A program made the position numbers and the translations under genes. Source: Gnetum montanum (Eukaryota > Streptophyta > Gnetopsida > Gnetales > Gnetaceae). From it: 26,070 nucleotides of DNA. Positions 1 to 10,644 of the stretch are shown here, in pieces. The notes beneath the pieces were generated by a model. That model was not told the DNA's origin. It did not search any database and saw only the letters and a list, made by a program, of their open reading frames with translations. The stretch lies in the NCBI GenBank assembly GCA_015680685.1, contig MNCI01019132.1:167609-193678 (forward strand). The letters run 5' to 3'. Each line of letters starts with the position of its first letter. The first letter of the stretch is position 1.

Positions 1-435
1 TAAGCAAAGCTACTACTATGCTACGAGATGATTATACATTAGTGCTTGAAACCAATCATACTTATTCTACAGACACTAATTAACATGGAAAAAGTAAATG
101 ACATAGGAATGTAAATCTCATCTAAGTGAAATGTTAGAATAGTGAAGAACAATCTTTATCTTTATTGTTGTTTATGAAATGTGTCCAGGTATACTTCACT
201 CGAATAAAGTTGTTGGACAACTATTATTCACCATAGTGTGGGCACTCACAACTAACTCTAAAATTATGAAAACAAACTACAAGAATTCCACTAAGGGTTC
301 AACCAAAAGGTGTTACTAACACAATAGGTGACTCATATTTATAGGCATGTTTTATAATTGCAACATCGTATTTGTGACATAGCATCCTAGCCTATGATAT
401 CGCAAACGGGATATTATAGATGTGATGTCTCATCA
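1..435 (-). repeat. LTR of Ty3/gypsy-type element E, cut by window edge
   Basis: Read on the minus strand this starts TGATGAG (CTCATCA at 429-435), has a TATAAATA box (336-343) and then an AATAAAG signal near 160. Elements A and C have the same order of signals. The 3' end of the LTR lies outside the window. The sequence just above 435 is not a G-rich purine tract like those next to the 3' LTRs of A and C, so this is more likely a 5' LTR or solo LTR. A GATATCGC motif upstream of the TATA box is shared with element A. Assignment to the family rests on signal order and end sequence, not on a full alignment. Confidence 0.6.
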
Positions 436-1340
436 TTTATATTTTCTTGAATACAATGACATGCATAATTAAGTTACAATTCACTTGTACTTCTTAAGTT
501 CCAACAACTACATATCTACATGTTCTAAATCATATACTCCTTTTAGGTCTCACCTTACAAAAGCTCTTATTAACATGCATTGTACCTAGCTTTTCTCTTT
601 AAGCAAGCAAAACCATGCTTTCATTTTTCTACTTGCATGATAATATTCCTAACCCTTAATGCAATCCCTACCTCCTATGCATGCATATTTTCCTTTACGT
701 TAAATTCAAGGAAAAATGCATTTTCCCTCATAGAAGTAATTTCTAACTTCATTGAGAGTCATGCATGCTTCACCTAGGCCTCCACGTCTTAAAAATGTGA
801 AGTACATCTAGAGAATATGTCTACAAGTGTATATCTAAATCGTTGTTGCTAGTTTAAGAAGGCTTTCTTCGAATTCGAAAACCCTCCATTTGTATAGCCA
901 TAAAATTGGTGTCTTTTTTGCCAACACCTTCGATGTGCATTCTTAAAGAATTTTGCAAAGGTTTACAAACTTTTGCAAACGAAACCTGCTTTATTAAAGA
1001 GGACACTTGATCCATGCACCCATGGCAACATGATAATCAACATAGCCTTAACCTTAAAATAGCTCCTCTATGAAGAACTGCTTTACCTTTAAATACAAGA
1101 AATGCTATCGAGTTACCTCAATTCGAACAATGGTGTATAGGATATTAAATAACAACATACATTGTCTTTGGCAAATTATGGGGTGTTTTTAAGGTGTCTA
1201 AATGACGCACTGACCAGGTAACCCTAACCATGGAGCCACGGAACTTTGGTCTATTTGGCTGCCATCGCTAACATACTAATGGTAAGATATACATATATAT
1301 ACAAAGAAGACATTACATTCTATGCATAATTCCATACGAC
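436..1340. other. Unassigned AT-rich spacer
   Basis: I see no supportable gene, RNA gene or terminal repeat here. The longest open frame (580-777, plus strand) has no recognisable motif and the composition of noncoding sequence. The right end is the 3' flank of the GST gene. Confidence 0.5.
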
Positions 1341-1377
1341 TACGTGGGTACGAGGCCGAGTTTGGCGAGCGAAGCTT

Positions 1378-2169
1378 CTAAGACTGAGGCGGGGAATGCA
1401 ATATGCGGCGGAGAAACTCCGTGACCATGACAGGATCAGGCAGCAGGTCCTTCAATTGTTCGTTGTCCGTAAGTATATCCAGCAGCGCGCTCAGTGCAGG
1501 GACAGATTCCTTATCAATCATCGATACTTCTGCCAGGGTTTCCAAGCCCTTGATACCAGCATACAGCGAACCCAAGACCAGATCTACCAGTCCCACAGTC
1601 TCCCCACCGAAATAGGTTTTCCCTTTGCCTAGCCTCTTCAGTGCCTCTTCCAGAAATGCCAGATTTGTCTTGGCTTCTTCGACCGCCTCAGCCTGAGCTT
1701 CCTTGTTTGGGGCTTTAATTATCTTCCGCAGAATTTCGGCCAACTGCGCTGAGTTTACAATTTTAAGATCAAAATCTGGTGTGATGATTACCCTTAAAAT
1801 GATATCAAAGAAAATAAAGATAGATTATATGTGCACCTTTCCGTCAATGAAGGCAGCCCAGAAGCGGGCGACGGCACGGTCGTATGGATCGGAAGGGAGC
1901 AGCCGGTGTGGACTGGAGGGCCATGTTTCTTCGATGTATTCCAGGATGACCAGGGACTCACAGATTGCCTTGCCGTTGTGGAGCAGGACTGGGACTTTTT
2001 TGTGAACGGGATTGGATTGCAGCAGCAGCTGGCTCTTGTTCCGCAGATCCTGTTGAACATACTCGTAGTTGATGCCCTTCAGTCTCAGACTAATCATCAC
2101 TCTGGCAACGAACGGACTCATCCTGTTCACGCCGCCCAGAAGCTTCAGCTCTTGCTGCTCCGACGCCAT
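1378..2169 (-). CDS. Tau-class glutathione S-transferase, two exons
   Basis: The CDS joins exon 1 (2169-1837, 111 codons) to exon 2 (1743-1378, 121 codons plus TAG), giving 232 residues, a normal tau GST length. The product should be a cytosolic enzyme conjugating glutathione to electrophiles. The N-terminal thioredoxin-like domain has the Ser-Pro-Phe motif with likely catalytic Ser18, the KKVPVL segment with cis-Pro60, and Glu71-Ser72, which in the family bind glutathione. Residues from about 90 on form the helical domain, with the [11 protein letters not shown] segment at 155-165 and capping Asp165. The start is the ATG of MASEQQ; an in-frame GTG four codons upstream is not a plant start. 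The intron is phase 0, at the position usual for tau GSTs (after FIDGK). No frameshift or stop is seen, so the gene looks functional. The substrate cannot be told. Confidence 0.93.
1744..1836 (-). other. GST intron, 93 bp, phase 0
   Basis: On the minus strand the intron begins GTGCAC just after the GGAAAG that ends exon 1 and ends GCGCAG just before TTG GCC. Both exons stay in frame. It is AT-rich compared with the GC-richer exons and close to the minimum size of plant introns. Confidence 0.88.
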
Positions 2170-2260
2170 TGTCGTCGTCACCTAATTCACTCACAATGCT
2201 AGCTCTCTCTCTCTCTCTATCTCATGTTTGAGCTGTGTTTGTGCTTCATTTATGGAGGAG
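2170..2260 (-). promoter_or_regulatory. Putative GST 5' leader and core promoter
   Basis: Upstream of the GST ATG the minus strand carries a (GA)8 run (2203-2218), common in plant 5' leaders. A weak TATA-like CATAAATG (2247-2254) lies about 80 bases before the ATG. That spacing would give a leader of roughly 50 nt. The TATA match is poor and the start site is inferred. Confidence 0.3.
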
Positions 2261-3215
2261 GAACGCGCGTAATCCATTGCAGACCCAGGCAGATACAAGA
2301 GAAGAGGAAGAGGGGTGGATGATGATGTTAGACGTGACGAATTCATTGGAGACGATTATTTTACAGGTTAGGCGGTGGTGGACGAGGTCAGTCGCCCCAG
2401 AAGGTCATCCGGAAGCTTGTTATCTGTATTCGTCGGCCGTTTACAATCGTATCTTTTCGGTGTCAAGTATCGTCCGTTTACCGTGACCAGGGCTGGAATT
2501 TGAGGCGAACATGCGCGCCTCACGAAAATTTTCCATGACTGGTTACCATTATATATCAAATCTTAAATCTTGGTTTTCAATTTTTTATTTTATTTTATTA
2601 AATTAGGAAATATGAAACGGAAGATTGCCTTGAAATTGCTTATGCTTATGTTTTCTTCTCGCTTAAGACGTTTAAGCTGCATGCCTCTCAAATTCTGTAC
2701 TTGGAGGCCAAAAACTTGCATATCGTTAGTTGATTAAATACGAAAACACACAAGAAAGAAGAAAAAGAACTGGATCATACCCTGGTGTCAGGTTTATTTT
2801 TTACGATGAAGTGCCGCTTTAGAGTCATTCATTCAGTAAACAGGCGCTTGGGATTTTATCCGTTCAGGACTGCTCCGGTCTTTCCAACTTTTTGCTTTGC
2901 CTGAACCAACTTTTTGCTTTGCCTGAACTGTTTGTTATAGAAATGTACAGACTGCATACTTGTACTGGGCGACCATGACTGACCTCGCTGACATACCCTT
3001 CCTAAAGGGACCATCTTGCACAGGTATCCATTCCAAGTAAAACGATACAGATGTATTTAACTATAAAATGTATGACATACATATTACACTTTCGTGAAAG
3101 AGATTATCATAAATAATGCTGTTATTCATCATGAAAGTCCTTGAGAAAATAAGCATGAAAGCAGAAGCCTGTGGCTGTATTGGGCTTGATAAGTTGATAG
3201 TAACCGTAATTTTAA
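2260..3215. other. Unassigned intergenic sequence
   Basis: No coding region or terminal repeat is recognised apart from the small tandem duplication at 2884-2927. Open frames here overlap on both strands and carry no motif. Confidence 0.45.
2884..2927. repeat. Perfect 22-bp tandem duplication
   Basis: Two identical adjacent 22-bp units (2884-2905 and 2906-2927), each starting CCAACTTTTT and ending GCCTGAA. Being identical, this is a recent event compared with the surrounding decay, or an assembly stutter. Confidence 0.9.
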
Positions 3216-3219
3216 AATA

Positions 3220-3320
3220 TTATAAGCATATGCGCTCAAATCCCACCGCCCTGACGTTCATGCTGGCATCGGCCACGACTCGGTTGTTGTCAATAAACAC
3301 TTCGTCGATGTCACACTTGC
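3220..3320 (-). pseudogene. Possible orphan terminal exon, unrecognised protein
   Basis: On the minus strand an open stretch of about 33 codons ends in TAA at 3222-3220. It is preceded at 3322-3321 by a pyrimidine-rich tract ending in TTTAAG that could be a splice acceptor. The stretch is clearly GC-richer than its surroundings and acidic at its start (CDIDEVFIDNN), which is coding-like. I do not recognise the protein and find no upstream partner exon. It may be a captured or relict exon, or chance. Confidence 0.25.
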
Positions 3321-3717
3321 CTTAAAGGCAAAAACTTTGCTTTTTATTGCTTTTCCTTCATGGGAATCCTTCAACTAACCCCGGCACCGACTTTGAATTT
3401 CATTTTTATATGGCAAAAATGGCATATAAACCTCCCAACACTTAAATAACTTATGCTCCTAGCAATTGATCTTATGTTCGGGAGCTTGCCGGTTCAAGCC
3501 GGTGCATTCCCTTTGCGTACATGACATGATTTAAATAATGTGTCGTGATATCATGAGTTGGTTTCGTATTTTGCTTTCGTATTGTAGTTGCACCTTCTCA
3601 ACAAAACGAGGGTTTCTAATTTTCCTTTTCCTAAGGAGCTAATGAGCTTTCCCCTTCCACCCTTCCACTACTTACTTGGTGGATGTGTGGCAAAAATTTG
3701 TGGGCAATTTCGAGGAC

Positions 3718-3801
3718 ATGTCTATCTAGACTAGCTAGTCACATGTGTTAGAGGTAGATATGTCTAGCTAGTCTAGCTAGTCACATGTGTTAGAGGCAGA
3801 T
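3718..3801. repeat. 42-bp tandem duplication with CTAGCTAG cores
   Basis: Units 3718-3759 and 3760-3801 both start ATGTCTA, contain CTAGCTAGTCACATG and end in GAT, with a few substitutions. The D2 copy has only one unit, so the duplication arose in D1 after the two blocks separated. Confidence 0.85.
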
Positions 3802-4339
3802 ATCTTTTTACACACTTTAGACAACTTTAATTACTAGGATCGGTGTTTAGAGGATATATTTAATCTTCATATCACCAACTTAACAACTTTATCACATTCG
3901 TACTCCTTACAAATCTTATTCGTAAGGTTTCTTAATTGACCTTACTTTATACAACCAATACTTGTAATCTTTATTGTTACGAATTCCATTTTCCAACTTA
4001 TTACTTATAACTTATGATTAAGTTACAAGTACTTATGTTACAAATATTAGATGTTCCACTTGAAAGGACAAGAACTTAGGGTTGAATACCTACATGAAAG
4101 TTGGATGTTCTTCCAAAATTTGTGGGCAATTTTTGGGGCATGTCTAGCTAGTCACATGTGTTAGAGGTAGATATCTTTTTATGCTCTTAGGCAACTCTAA
4201 TTACTAGGATCAATGTTTAGAAAATATAGTTAATCTTTATATCATTAACTTAAATAACTTTATCACATTTGTACTCCTTTATAAATCTTATTCCTAAGGT
4301 TTCTTAATTGACATTAATTTATACAACCAATACTCGTAA
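3761..4339. repeat. Two ~200-bp direct repeat units
   Basis: Unit 1 (3761-3967) and unit 2 (4140-4339) share the CTAGCTAGTCACATG start, the AATTACTAGGATC core and the TATACAACCAATAC end. They are separated by about 170 bp. D2 has the same pair (about 18645-18845 and 19020-19215), so the duplication predates the D1/D2 split. Confidence 0.75.
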
Positions 4340-4413
4340 CCAACACATGTAACTCATCTTCAAGAGCTCCTGACATGCACAATCTACAATTCTACTCTTC
4401 TTAAGGGAGTTGA

Positions 4414-4906
4414 TGTTACAAAAATCACCTTGTGAAAAACATTAGATCCAAAATATTCACGGCATAAATGTTATAAGCAACATTACACATGAATATTAAT
4501 AAAACAACATGGAATAAAACTTGTAGAAGGGAGTGAGGAAGAAACACGGAAAATACACGGGAAAGCAACTTCATTCAGTTTTGAAGTCAAATCAGAGAGA
4601 TTACAAAACACACATAAGAAAAAATCACAAATCAGTTGCTCTCATTACAAAAATCCTTATACAGAAGATCATACACTCTTAAGTCACTAATCATAACCAA
4701 CCCAAGATGGATTTAAATAGCTAGATTCAGGGTTGAAATAATGGAAACAACCAAAAATCAACCCAAATATTTCTTCACTTTTTATTTTACAACAAGTTTT
4801 AAAAATCTTAACTATTTTTTAGAAAATTCTAAAACTAAGAAATGGTAAAGTAAAAATTGAAGTTCAACACAAGTTAACTATAGATTTTGTCTTTACATCT
4901 GTAACA
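4414..4906 (-). repeat. Ty1/copia LTR, copy 1 (3' LTR)
   Basis: This 493-bp LTR has inverted ends TGTTACA/TGTAACA. On the minus strand it is directly preceded (4920-4907) by the purine tract TTCAAGTGGGAAAT, the usual plant copia tract before a 3' LTR. The outer side is GTTGA, the same pentamer that flanks the D2 copy. No 5' LTR is found for this copy because the block is cut at 5250. Confidence 0.8.
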
Positions 4907-4920
4907 ATTTCCCACTTGAA
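4907..4920 (-). other. Copia polypurine tract (copy 1)
   Basis: Minus-strand TTCAAGTGGGAAAT touches the start of the LTR. AAGTGGGA before TGTTA is the typical plant Ty1/copia plus-strand priming site and fixes the element's orientation. Confidence 0.75.
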
Positions 4921-5250
4921 GACAAATCACTTAGACCAATGAAAAACAAGCTAAGACAACTTCATCAATCAATATTTCATGCCTTCCACAACATGTAGAA
5001 AAATCACAGGCGCTTACAACCATTCGAGGAGCATCTCTACATGAAACATCCTAACAGACTAGGCCTTCTCAAGCCAAAACAACATAAGATAGCATTACAC
5101 CCGCACTAACAAATGCTATCCCACAAATCATAATAGATGCTAAAACAAAACTTGGACAAAAAACAAACTAATATACAGCTCCCACTTATTGCTACTAGTT
5201 ATGGTCTCGAGAGAACAACCATAACTAAAAAACCATATTATCAAAGGTCA

Positions 5251-6988
5251 TCTAGACTGCCTTCTCTTTTACTTGCTTGGTGGCTTTATTTTCTTCAATC
5301 AGCTTGGCCAACTACTTTGTCCTAAATTGTTCCAACTTTTCAAGCACAACAAAATGGGTAGGATCCCATCGTTCGACTCTCAGGGTGGCCAACTCTTATT
5401 GTAATCTGTGTACTTCTGCTTCTACATGTTTTGCCCTAACTTTAGCCATGACCAGCTTTCCTTTAGTGGTGATGAGGTTTGATTGTGCTACAGTGACATC
5501 ACTAGGGATGTCAAACAAAGTTTTCATCAATTACTCCATCTACAATAGTCGATCCAATACATTCTCATGCACCACAGGAGTCCTCAAATTCCTAGCCAGC
5601 ATTTGTACATTTCTAGCCCCCAATCAAATCCACTAGGGGCACAACAGGCACATTGAATGATTCTTTAATATGATTGATTATTACCTCTACTACGCCTGCA
5701 ACATCTTAATGCTGCATTACCATAATTGTGGCACCTTCTCCAGTTTTCAATGTCACTTGGAAGGATGCGGCATTTCCAAAGATTTTCCTAGACCACTAGG
5801 ATCCTCTACCTAATTGTAATGAGATCTCTCCCCTTGTTGGATCAGTTGAAATGGTGGGTTGCATGGCATCATTGATTACTTTGAAAAATATTAGACTCAT
5901 CTCTACTTCCCCAACTAATAGCTTCAGTGATTTTCTACAAGTGGCTCATTGAAGATTAGGAATCTTGTGGTGGCAGTGGTGGTGGAGCTTGTGTTTTTGG
6001 ATGCTATTCAAGCTCACATTGTACTTCTACTTTGGGATCTACTTCCTTCTCCTATTCTTGTTCTTCACCAAGATCTTTCCTTGGTGCAGTATGTTTGAGA
6101 AACTTTGCAAAGGAAGCATTTTAAGCCTTTTTGGGAACATCATTTGTGTACCCTATGATTCCAACATGATTGCATAGCTTCCTGATTAGGCAAGGGAATG
6201 GGAGTGTTGGCTTCCCCACCTTTTTCTCCTTGAACGACCTTTGAATTTAGGTGAACTAAAATTGGGAAAGGTTAACCATGTATTTTCCCATTAAGATACC
6301 ACTTCCCCTGGTCGCATATGTTAAAATTTTGTTAAGCCCCTTGGTTGAAAAAAGATGGTATGTACCAATCTTGAAGTATGTCCTCTCCTCCAAATTTAGT
6401 TCATTATATGTTATTTCTTCCTTTTCATATGCTCATTTTAGCCATAGTTTTCTGGTGTCAGGGTCAAATTTGGTGGATAGATGGGCTACCTTATCCCCTT
6501 CGTTTGGCAAATTAACTACTACAATTACCTTGACTAAAAAAGAGACATTAACTCCACAGATGTTTATAGTGGTGCCTTCATCTTTGTTGTTCCAAAATTG
6601 GTGAGTCTTGCCAAGGTACCATTTTCCACTGTCCAAAAGAATGGGCCACAAGGGTGATGCCAAAAGTTGTGTCCAAATCGTTGCTGGAGAAAACTCCATA
6701 AATGGGCTGAAATTCATTTCCACGATGATTATGGTCAATGTGGACTTTTCTTGAATGGCTACAAGGTAATTAGGGGGCAATGTGAGATGTTGTCCCTAAT
6801 TGGAAGTTGCCAGTTCTATGGCCTCTCCTTGGACTAACTGTCCAGTAGTAGGGGCCTCTTGATGGATGCTGAAAGATTAGGTTTCCTACTCTTTATGTTT
6901 TTCCAGCTCACCCTACTATCCCCTATCACCTTGTGAATGTTTAGGTGCTCTCTATGAAGGTTCTCCCTATGCATCTCTTTTTGGGGCT
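5251..6988 (-). pseudogene. Long decayed ORF, possibly plant-transposon-protein-like
   Basis: One minus-strand reading frame can be followed for about 1.7 kb through in-frame stops and at least one single-base frameshift (near 5610). In order it gives a charged Pro/Glu-rich start, a hydrophobic globular part (about 6800-6430), a segment with LPFPCLI and a following RKLCNHVG (about 6200), a Pro/Glu-rich linker (about 5960-6060), and a Lys/Glu-rich coiled-coil-like end (about 5450-5255). The FP-x-LI...LC spacing reminds me of the putative plant transposon protein domain seen in retroelement-linked ORFs, but I cannot confirm this. A TTGCTTGATTGCAG splice-acceptor-like site precedes the ORF at about 7003-6990. 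Most stops can be explained by C-to-T changes at Gln or Trp codons. It ends abruptly at block D1. Confidence 0.55.
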
Positions 6989-8940
6989 ATCTGCAATCAA
7001 GCAAAGATCAAGTGTTACTAAGGTTGTATTCTTTATCATTAATCAGTTTATACATTACTCATTATCTTAGTTCATTAAGTTCTTAGTTCAAATGACTACA
7101 AAGTTAGAAAAAGTCTTACAAAAAATTCCCAAAAAGTGTTTATCTCCTTGTACAACCTTACACAATTGATTTCCTTTTTCTTATGTGTGGCTTATTATGA
7201 TGGTTGTGGTCCCTTAGGTGGAAAAATTAAGGTTTTTGGCAGTACCACGATTGATTTATTAGTATAACACTTATGGTTTTTAACGTTCTTACCCTTATAC
7301 TACCCTCTAGGAAATAGCAAATTATCAAAAATTGGAACAAGTTTTCCATGCAAGCATCTCTCTCTCTCTCTCTCCCATCCCGACCAACTTGAACACTCTA
7401 GGTTTAGATAGGTCCAAATGGCATGGAAATTGGAGTAATAGAGAGCCAAATATTACAAGTGGAAATTCGATGTGAAAAGCTCTACGTCGCGAGAGAAAAC
7501 TTGAACAACTACCCTAGCAGCAAATGATGAGAATGAAGTTTGAACATTACAAGGATCATATATATAGGTTTTGTGCAACGTTGCGTCTGACCCGATATTA
7601 GGTAGTCGATATCAAGGTCCATGAATCGGTAGTAAGTGGGGCAACTAAGTATGGAAAATAAGGCTTTGGGATTGTTTAGAAGTTTTGAAGGTAGGTCCAT
7701 TATTCTAGGTAAGTAGGAAATCAGATGGAGGCATCGTAAGTGGTTGAAGGTGGAGTCGTTGATGTGAAAAGTACTAGAATGAGCAAGAAAAAGGGCATTG
7801 AAATCAAGGTTGTGGACAAATCAATTATATGAGAAGGGAAACAAAAAAATGTAACAATTGAGCACTTGGAAGGTGAAGAATAATTTGGTTGTGTTAAACA
7901 AGTACAAGTCACAAAAGGTACATAAGTGGATCCTTCCCAAAGCAAGCATCAACCATTAATGCCTTTGTGTAACCACACCTAAAAATGTCCATAGGCACTG
8001 AAGGGGTTGAATGCAATGCATACTTGTGAAACAAAAAACACATGTTAAAATCACCAATTTGAGATAATAACTCTATGTTACACAAAACCACAAGTTATGA
8101 TCATCTGGACAACGAGATGATATGGACTGTAGAAAGGATTGTAGAAATTGGGACGTGAGGTGTCTTACCATGGGCACAATGAAACCTTCTATGTTATTAC
8201 TAGTTAAATAATCATGAGTCCTTTTCAAAAGCCAAGCCAAGTCCAGACCACATTGTAGTCACATCACATTGTTTCATCACATCAACAGACAAGCATAAGA
8301 CTATCATAGTTGTGAGGAGTAACATCACTTGGTGTTTTGTCCAAGAGAGGAGCTTTATTATGGCACACATTTTTTTTATTCTGAGAAGTCACCAAACTTC
8401 AAGCATGGGTACATGTCTTTCCAATGGGACCCACAGAAGTTTATTTAATTACATTTTAGGTTACTCTTACTTCCATTTTTCATTAGATCTACAAGGATAT
8501 GATTACAACCTTAGCAACATGATAGAACATACAAAAGTGGCCAAAGAGAATCCACAAATCTTCTTGATGTCACATACTTCACATTTTGCCTTGGTTCTGC
8601 ACTCTTCTGCCCATACACATTGATTATAGATTTATTATCAGGTTGGATGATGGAAAATAATATCATTATGACCAAGGTAAGAACCTCTTATTAATGGAAT
8701 GAGTGGATGGGTCTCAATGTTTGAATAATCAATCCCTTCTTACTTAACAACATAGAGAAAAACTCACCTCAATGGGCTACATGATCATTTTATTCATAAG
8801 CAAGATTACACATCAAGGAAAATGAAAACAACAAATAGAAAAAATTAGAAGAAATAGGAAGAATTTCTTCAAGAAATAGGAAAATGACAACAAATTGTAA
8901 AAAAAAAAGATGAAAAACACTTAAGAATCTTGAAGCTTAG
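6989..8940. other. Unassigned, probably part of a decayed element
   Basis: No domain is recognised. On the minus strand there is a TATA-like CTATATATATG near 7557-7567 and, about 200 bp downstream, a (TC)n/(GA)n run (7357-7376). These would suit a promoter or LTR upstream of the decayed ORF, but I find no repeat ends. The right half (about 8200-8940) is T-rich on the minus strand, like the 3' region of elements A and C, and may be the 3' region of B. No 3' LTR of B is found here. Confidence 0.35.
7357..7376. repeat. (TC)n microsatellite
   Basis: A pure TC dinucleotide run, GA on the minus strand, in the unassigned region upstream of the decayed ORF. Confidence 0.9.
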
Positions 8941-8947
8941 AATGGGG

Positions 8948-8963
8948 GGTAACCCCCATGACT
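8948..8963 (-). other. Post-coding purine-rich motif of B
   Basis: Minus-strand CATGGGGGTTA matches the CATGGGGGAGA found after the coding part of A (15436) and C (24299). In B it also forms a 7-bp inverted repeat (ATGGGGG/CCCCCAT around GTAA). Whether it works as a second polypurine tract is unknown. Confidence 0.4.
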
Positions 8964-9050
8964 AAACATTTGGCCATGAAAAGGATTAATAAGTGGATAA
9001 ATAGGATCCGTGCATGTATGAAACATTGGTAACCATTCATGCCCTAGCCA

Positions 9051-10620
9051 TTAGGTGTTTGTTGGTGGTGTGGTGGTTGGGTAGAAAAATTGTTGGTCAT
9101 ACACTTGATTGTTACATGTATGGTGGGTTAGGATATGAGGTGTGTTAATGTTATGGATGTCTAGCCCAAAGTTGCACCCTTGATCATGATATGGTATGCA
9201 TGGATTTGTTTGTCTCCCCACATTGTTAGATTCATTATTTGGGTTTGGAATTAGAGTAATGATGGATAGTGACCCTTGTATATGATCAAAGGACATCAGT
9301 TATGAAAAGGAAGGTGGTGCACTAGATTGGCATTGTGATGATTTGGATGATGGGGTGCATCCATGCATGGTTTTCTTTAGCTTATGACCTTTCCTCTAGA
9401 AGGGATGTTTCCTATGCTACAGTTGAGACCCAATAGTGTCAACATGTTTATGCACATTTACAGCACAAGTGGCATTCGTTTGTTGATATTGTGATGTCGA
9501 ACCTTCCTGTGTTGCTAGCAGTGACATATAATAAGGTGGAGTATGAGAATATCAAAGGGTAGGATGGATAGTAAGAGGCACGAGGTGGTGATCCTTCAAG
9601 AGATGTCATGAGTTGATGGCACTCAAGAGAGTGGTAGTGGCAATTTGAAGTAGAGGATGTAGAACTAGTTGGAGAAACATGGTGTTGAACATAATATCCA
9701 TGCAGTTTCAATGGATATGGTTGATTTGGTGGTGGCCTCCATTACGATTGTGGTTGTTTCCAATGTGGTTTATGACTATGTTGAGGCTAGTGATAAGTCC
9801 TCCTAGGATGGTACGATCAGTTGTGGGACTATCTATAATTACCTTGTGGGAGAGGAAATCTCCTGGGCATGTGCTTTTGCACAAAATTCAAATTTAAGGA
9901 ACCTATCCAATACTCCTATAGATGCAACAAGATTGGGCAATGACCCTTTAGATGGTCATATATGCAGATGTCACATCCATTATCTTTGTCTATGGTTGAG
10001 TCTATAGCCTCACTTTCTTTAGCCATTTTTCTCATTTGCCAAAATGTGTTCCTAGCTATTTCCTAGTACTATATCCTTTGTTTATTATGATTGCCTAAAT
10101 TATTTTTCATGATCCTCTCCTCAACCATCTTAATGAGAGTTGTAATATTTTCATATATCCATTTGGACATCCTATTANTCTTTGTTAGAACTAGACATTG
10201 AAGGGGAAGAGAAAGATGAGAAATTAAATGGTTTTCCATGGCTACTATGATGTTCTTCAAGGTCCTTTGATTTATCATTTCTAGGTTTTGAGGAGGTCTT
10301 AGGCCTTGAGGCCTCTCCTAGTTCAGGACTTATGTCATCTCCTCCAAGATTGTCTATCTTAGGTGAATGTAGTCTTTGAGTGTTGTCAAGGTGATCATGA
10401 ACATAAGAAGCCCCTACATAAAGTTGGTCACTTCAATTTTCTTTGTCATATATCTCTTTATTTCTTCAATGAATGCATTCACTATACAGTGCATTGTCAC
10501 TTCCATGTGAGAGAGACATTTTTATTGGTTTATGATGTATGTATGTTAATATTTTATGAAAGATATATCATTAATACCTTTACAAAGATTGTGTATAATA
10601 TAACTAATCTAGATGACTAG
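9051..10620 (-). pseudogene. gag of element B, degenerate
   Basis: The frame starts with a Ser/Pro-rich part (10389-10180) resembling the N-terminal gag of A. After the N at 10178 it resumes at RMSKWIYEN, which matches the coiled part after the gag core in A. Next comes a zinc knuckle at 9975-9937 (Cys-x2-Cys-x3-His-x4-Cys, reading CDICIYDH...HC), then a Pro/Gln-rich tail with GYYVQ shared with A. The central gag domain, about 0.9 kb in A, is absent exactly at the N. Several in-frame stops show it is dead. Homology to A gag runs the full length of what remains. Confidence 0.7.
10178..10178. other. Single N at a gag discontinuity
   Basis: This is the only ambiguous base in B. The Ser-rich N-terminal gag lies on one side and the post-core segment on the other, so the homologue of A 12750-13650 is missing. 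It looks like a sequence gap written as one base. Confidence 0.6.
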
Positions 10621-10625
10621 CACCA

Positions 10626-10643
10626 TCCCTAGCAATAGTTCTG
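10626..10643 (-). other. Degenerate primer-binding site of B
   Basis: It lies one base from the LTR end, with the same spacing as in A. Ten of 18 bases match the complement of the tRNA-Asp 3' end and most differences are transitions. The call rests mainly on position. Confidence 0.45.
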
Positions 10644-10644
10644 A

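Larger units (their letters stand above)
3625..4413 (-). mobile_element. LINE 3' fragment (D1 copy)
   Basis: It aligns with 18553-19294. Just below 4413 the minus strand reads, with stops, as the zinc-binding C-terminal segment of plant L1-type ORF2: a Cys-x-x-Cys followed by ALEDELHVLV. The rest is 3' sequence with two related ~200-bp units. The lower end (GGAAAAGGAAAATT on the minus strand near 3615-3630) is A-rich, as a LINE tail would be. Confidence 0.55.
3625..5250 (-). repeat. Duplicated block D1: LINE 3' end plus copia 3' end
   Basis: This block is collinear with 18553-20086 (D2). Both contain LINE 3' sequence (3625-4413), the pentamer GTTGA, a copia LTR (4414-4906), its purine tract, and about 330 bp of copia 3' internal sequence. 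Homology stops at a TATCAAAGG sequence, beyond which D1 joins an unrelated decayed ORF and D2 continues into copia gag. Sharing the same copia insertion point means D1 and D2 descend from one copy that already held the insertion. Confidence 0.8.
8940..10644 (-). mobile_element. Ty3/gypsy element B, internal part, no pol seen
   Basis: Reading leftward from its 5' LTR (3' end at 10645) come a degenerate primer-binding site, gag, and then at about 8963-8948 the sequence TTTAGTCATGGGGGTT. The matching sequence in A and C lies at the end of pol. Protease, RT, RNase H and integrase are all missing between gag and this point, so B appears internally deleted. Part of the shortening is suspect because an N sits inside gag at 10178. 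The 3' LTR is not found. Confidence 0.7.

Noticed and set aside
580-777. 65-codon open frame with hydrophobic residues
   Set aside because: No motif, no conserved partner, and composition like the noncoding surroundings.
1396-2202. Plus-strand open frames of 70-123 codons
   Set aside because: They are antisense to the GST exons; the minus strand gives a full family match with correct intron borders.
3480-3520. GGTTCAAGCC resembling a pol III B box (SINE or tRNA-derived repeat)
   Set aside because: No acceptable A box upstream, no cloverleaf, no tail or target duplication.
3690-4345. Two ~200-bp units with AAGTGGGA between them, read as a miniature LTR (TRIM) element
   Set aside because: No PBS, no clean TG...CA ends, and the sequence continues a LINE C-terminal reading frame; a local duplication in LINE 3' sequence explains it better.
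6433-6780. 115-codon frame as a small intact gene
   Set aside because: The same frame continues on both sides through stops; it is one open segment of the long decayed ORF.
8941-8960. GGGGG/CCCCC inverted repeat as a terminator hairpin
   Set aside because: This is a plant nuclear sequence and the position matches the purine-rich motif at the end of coding in related elements.
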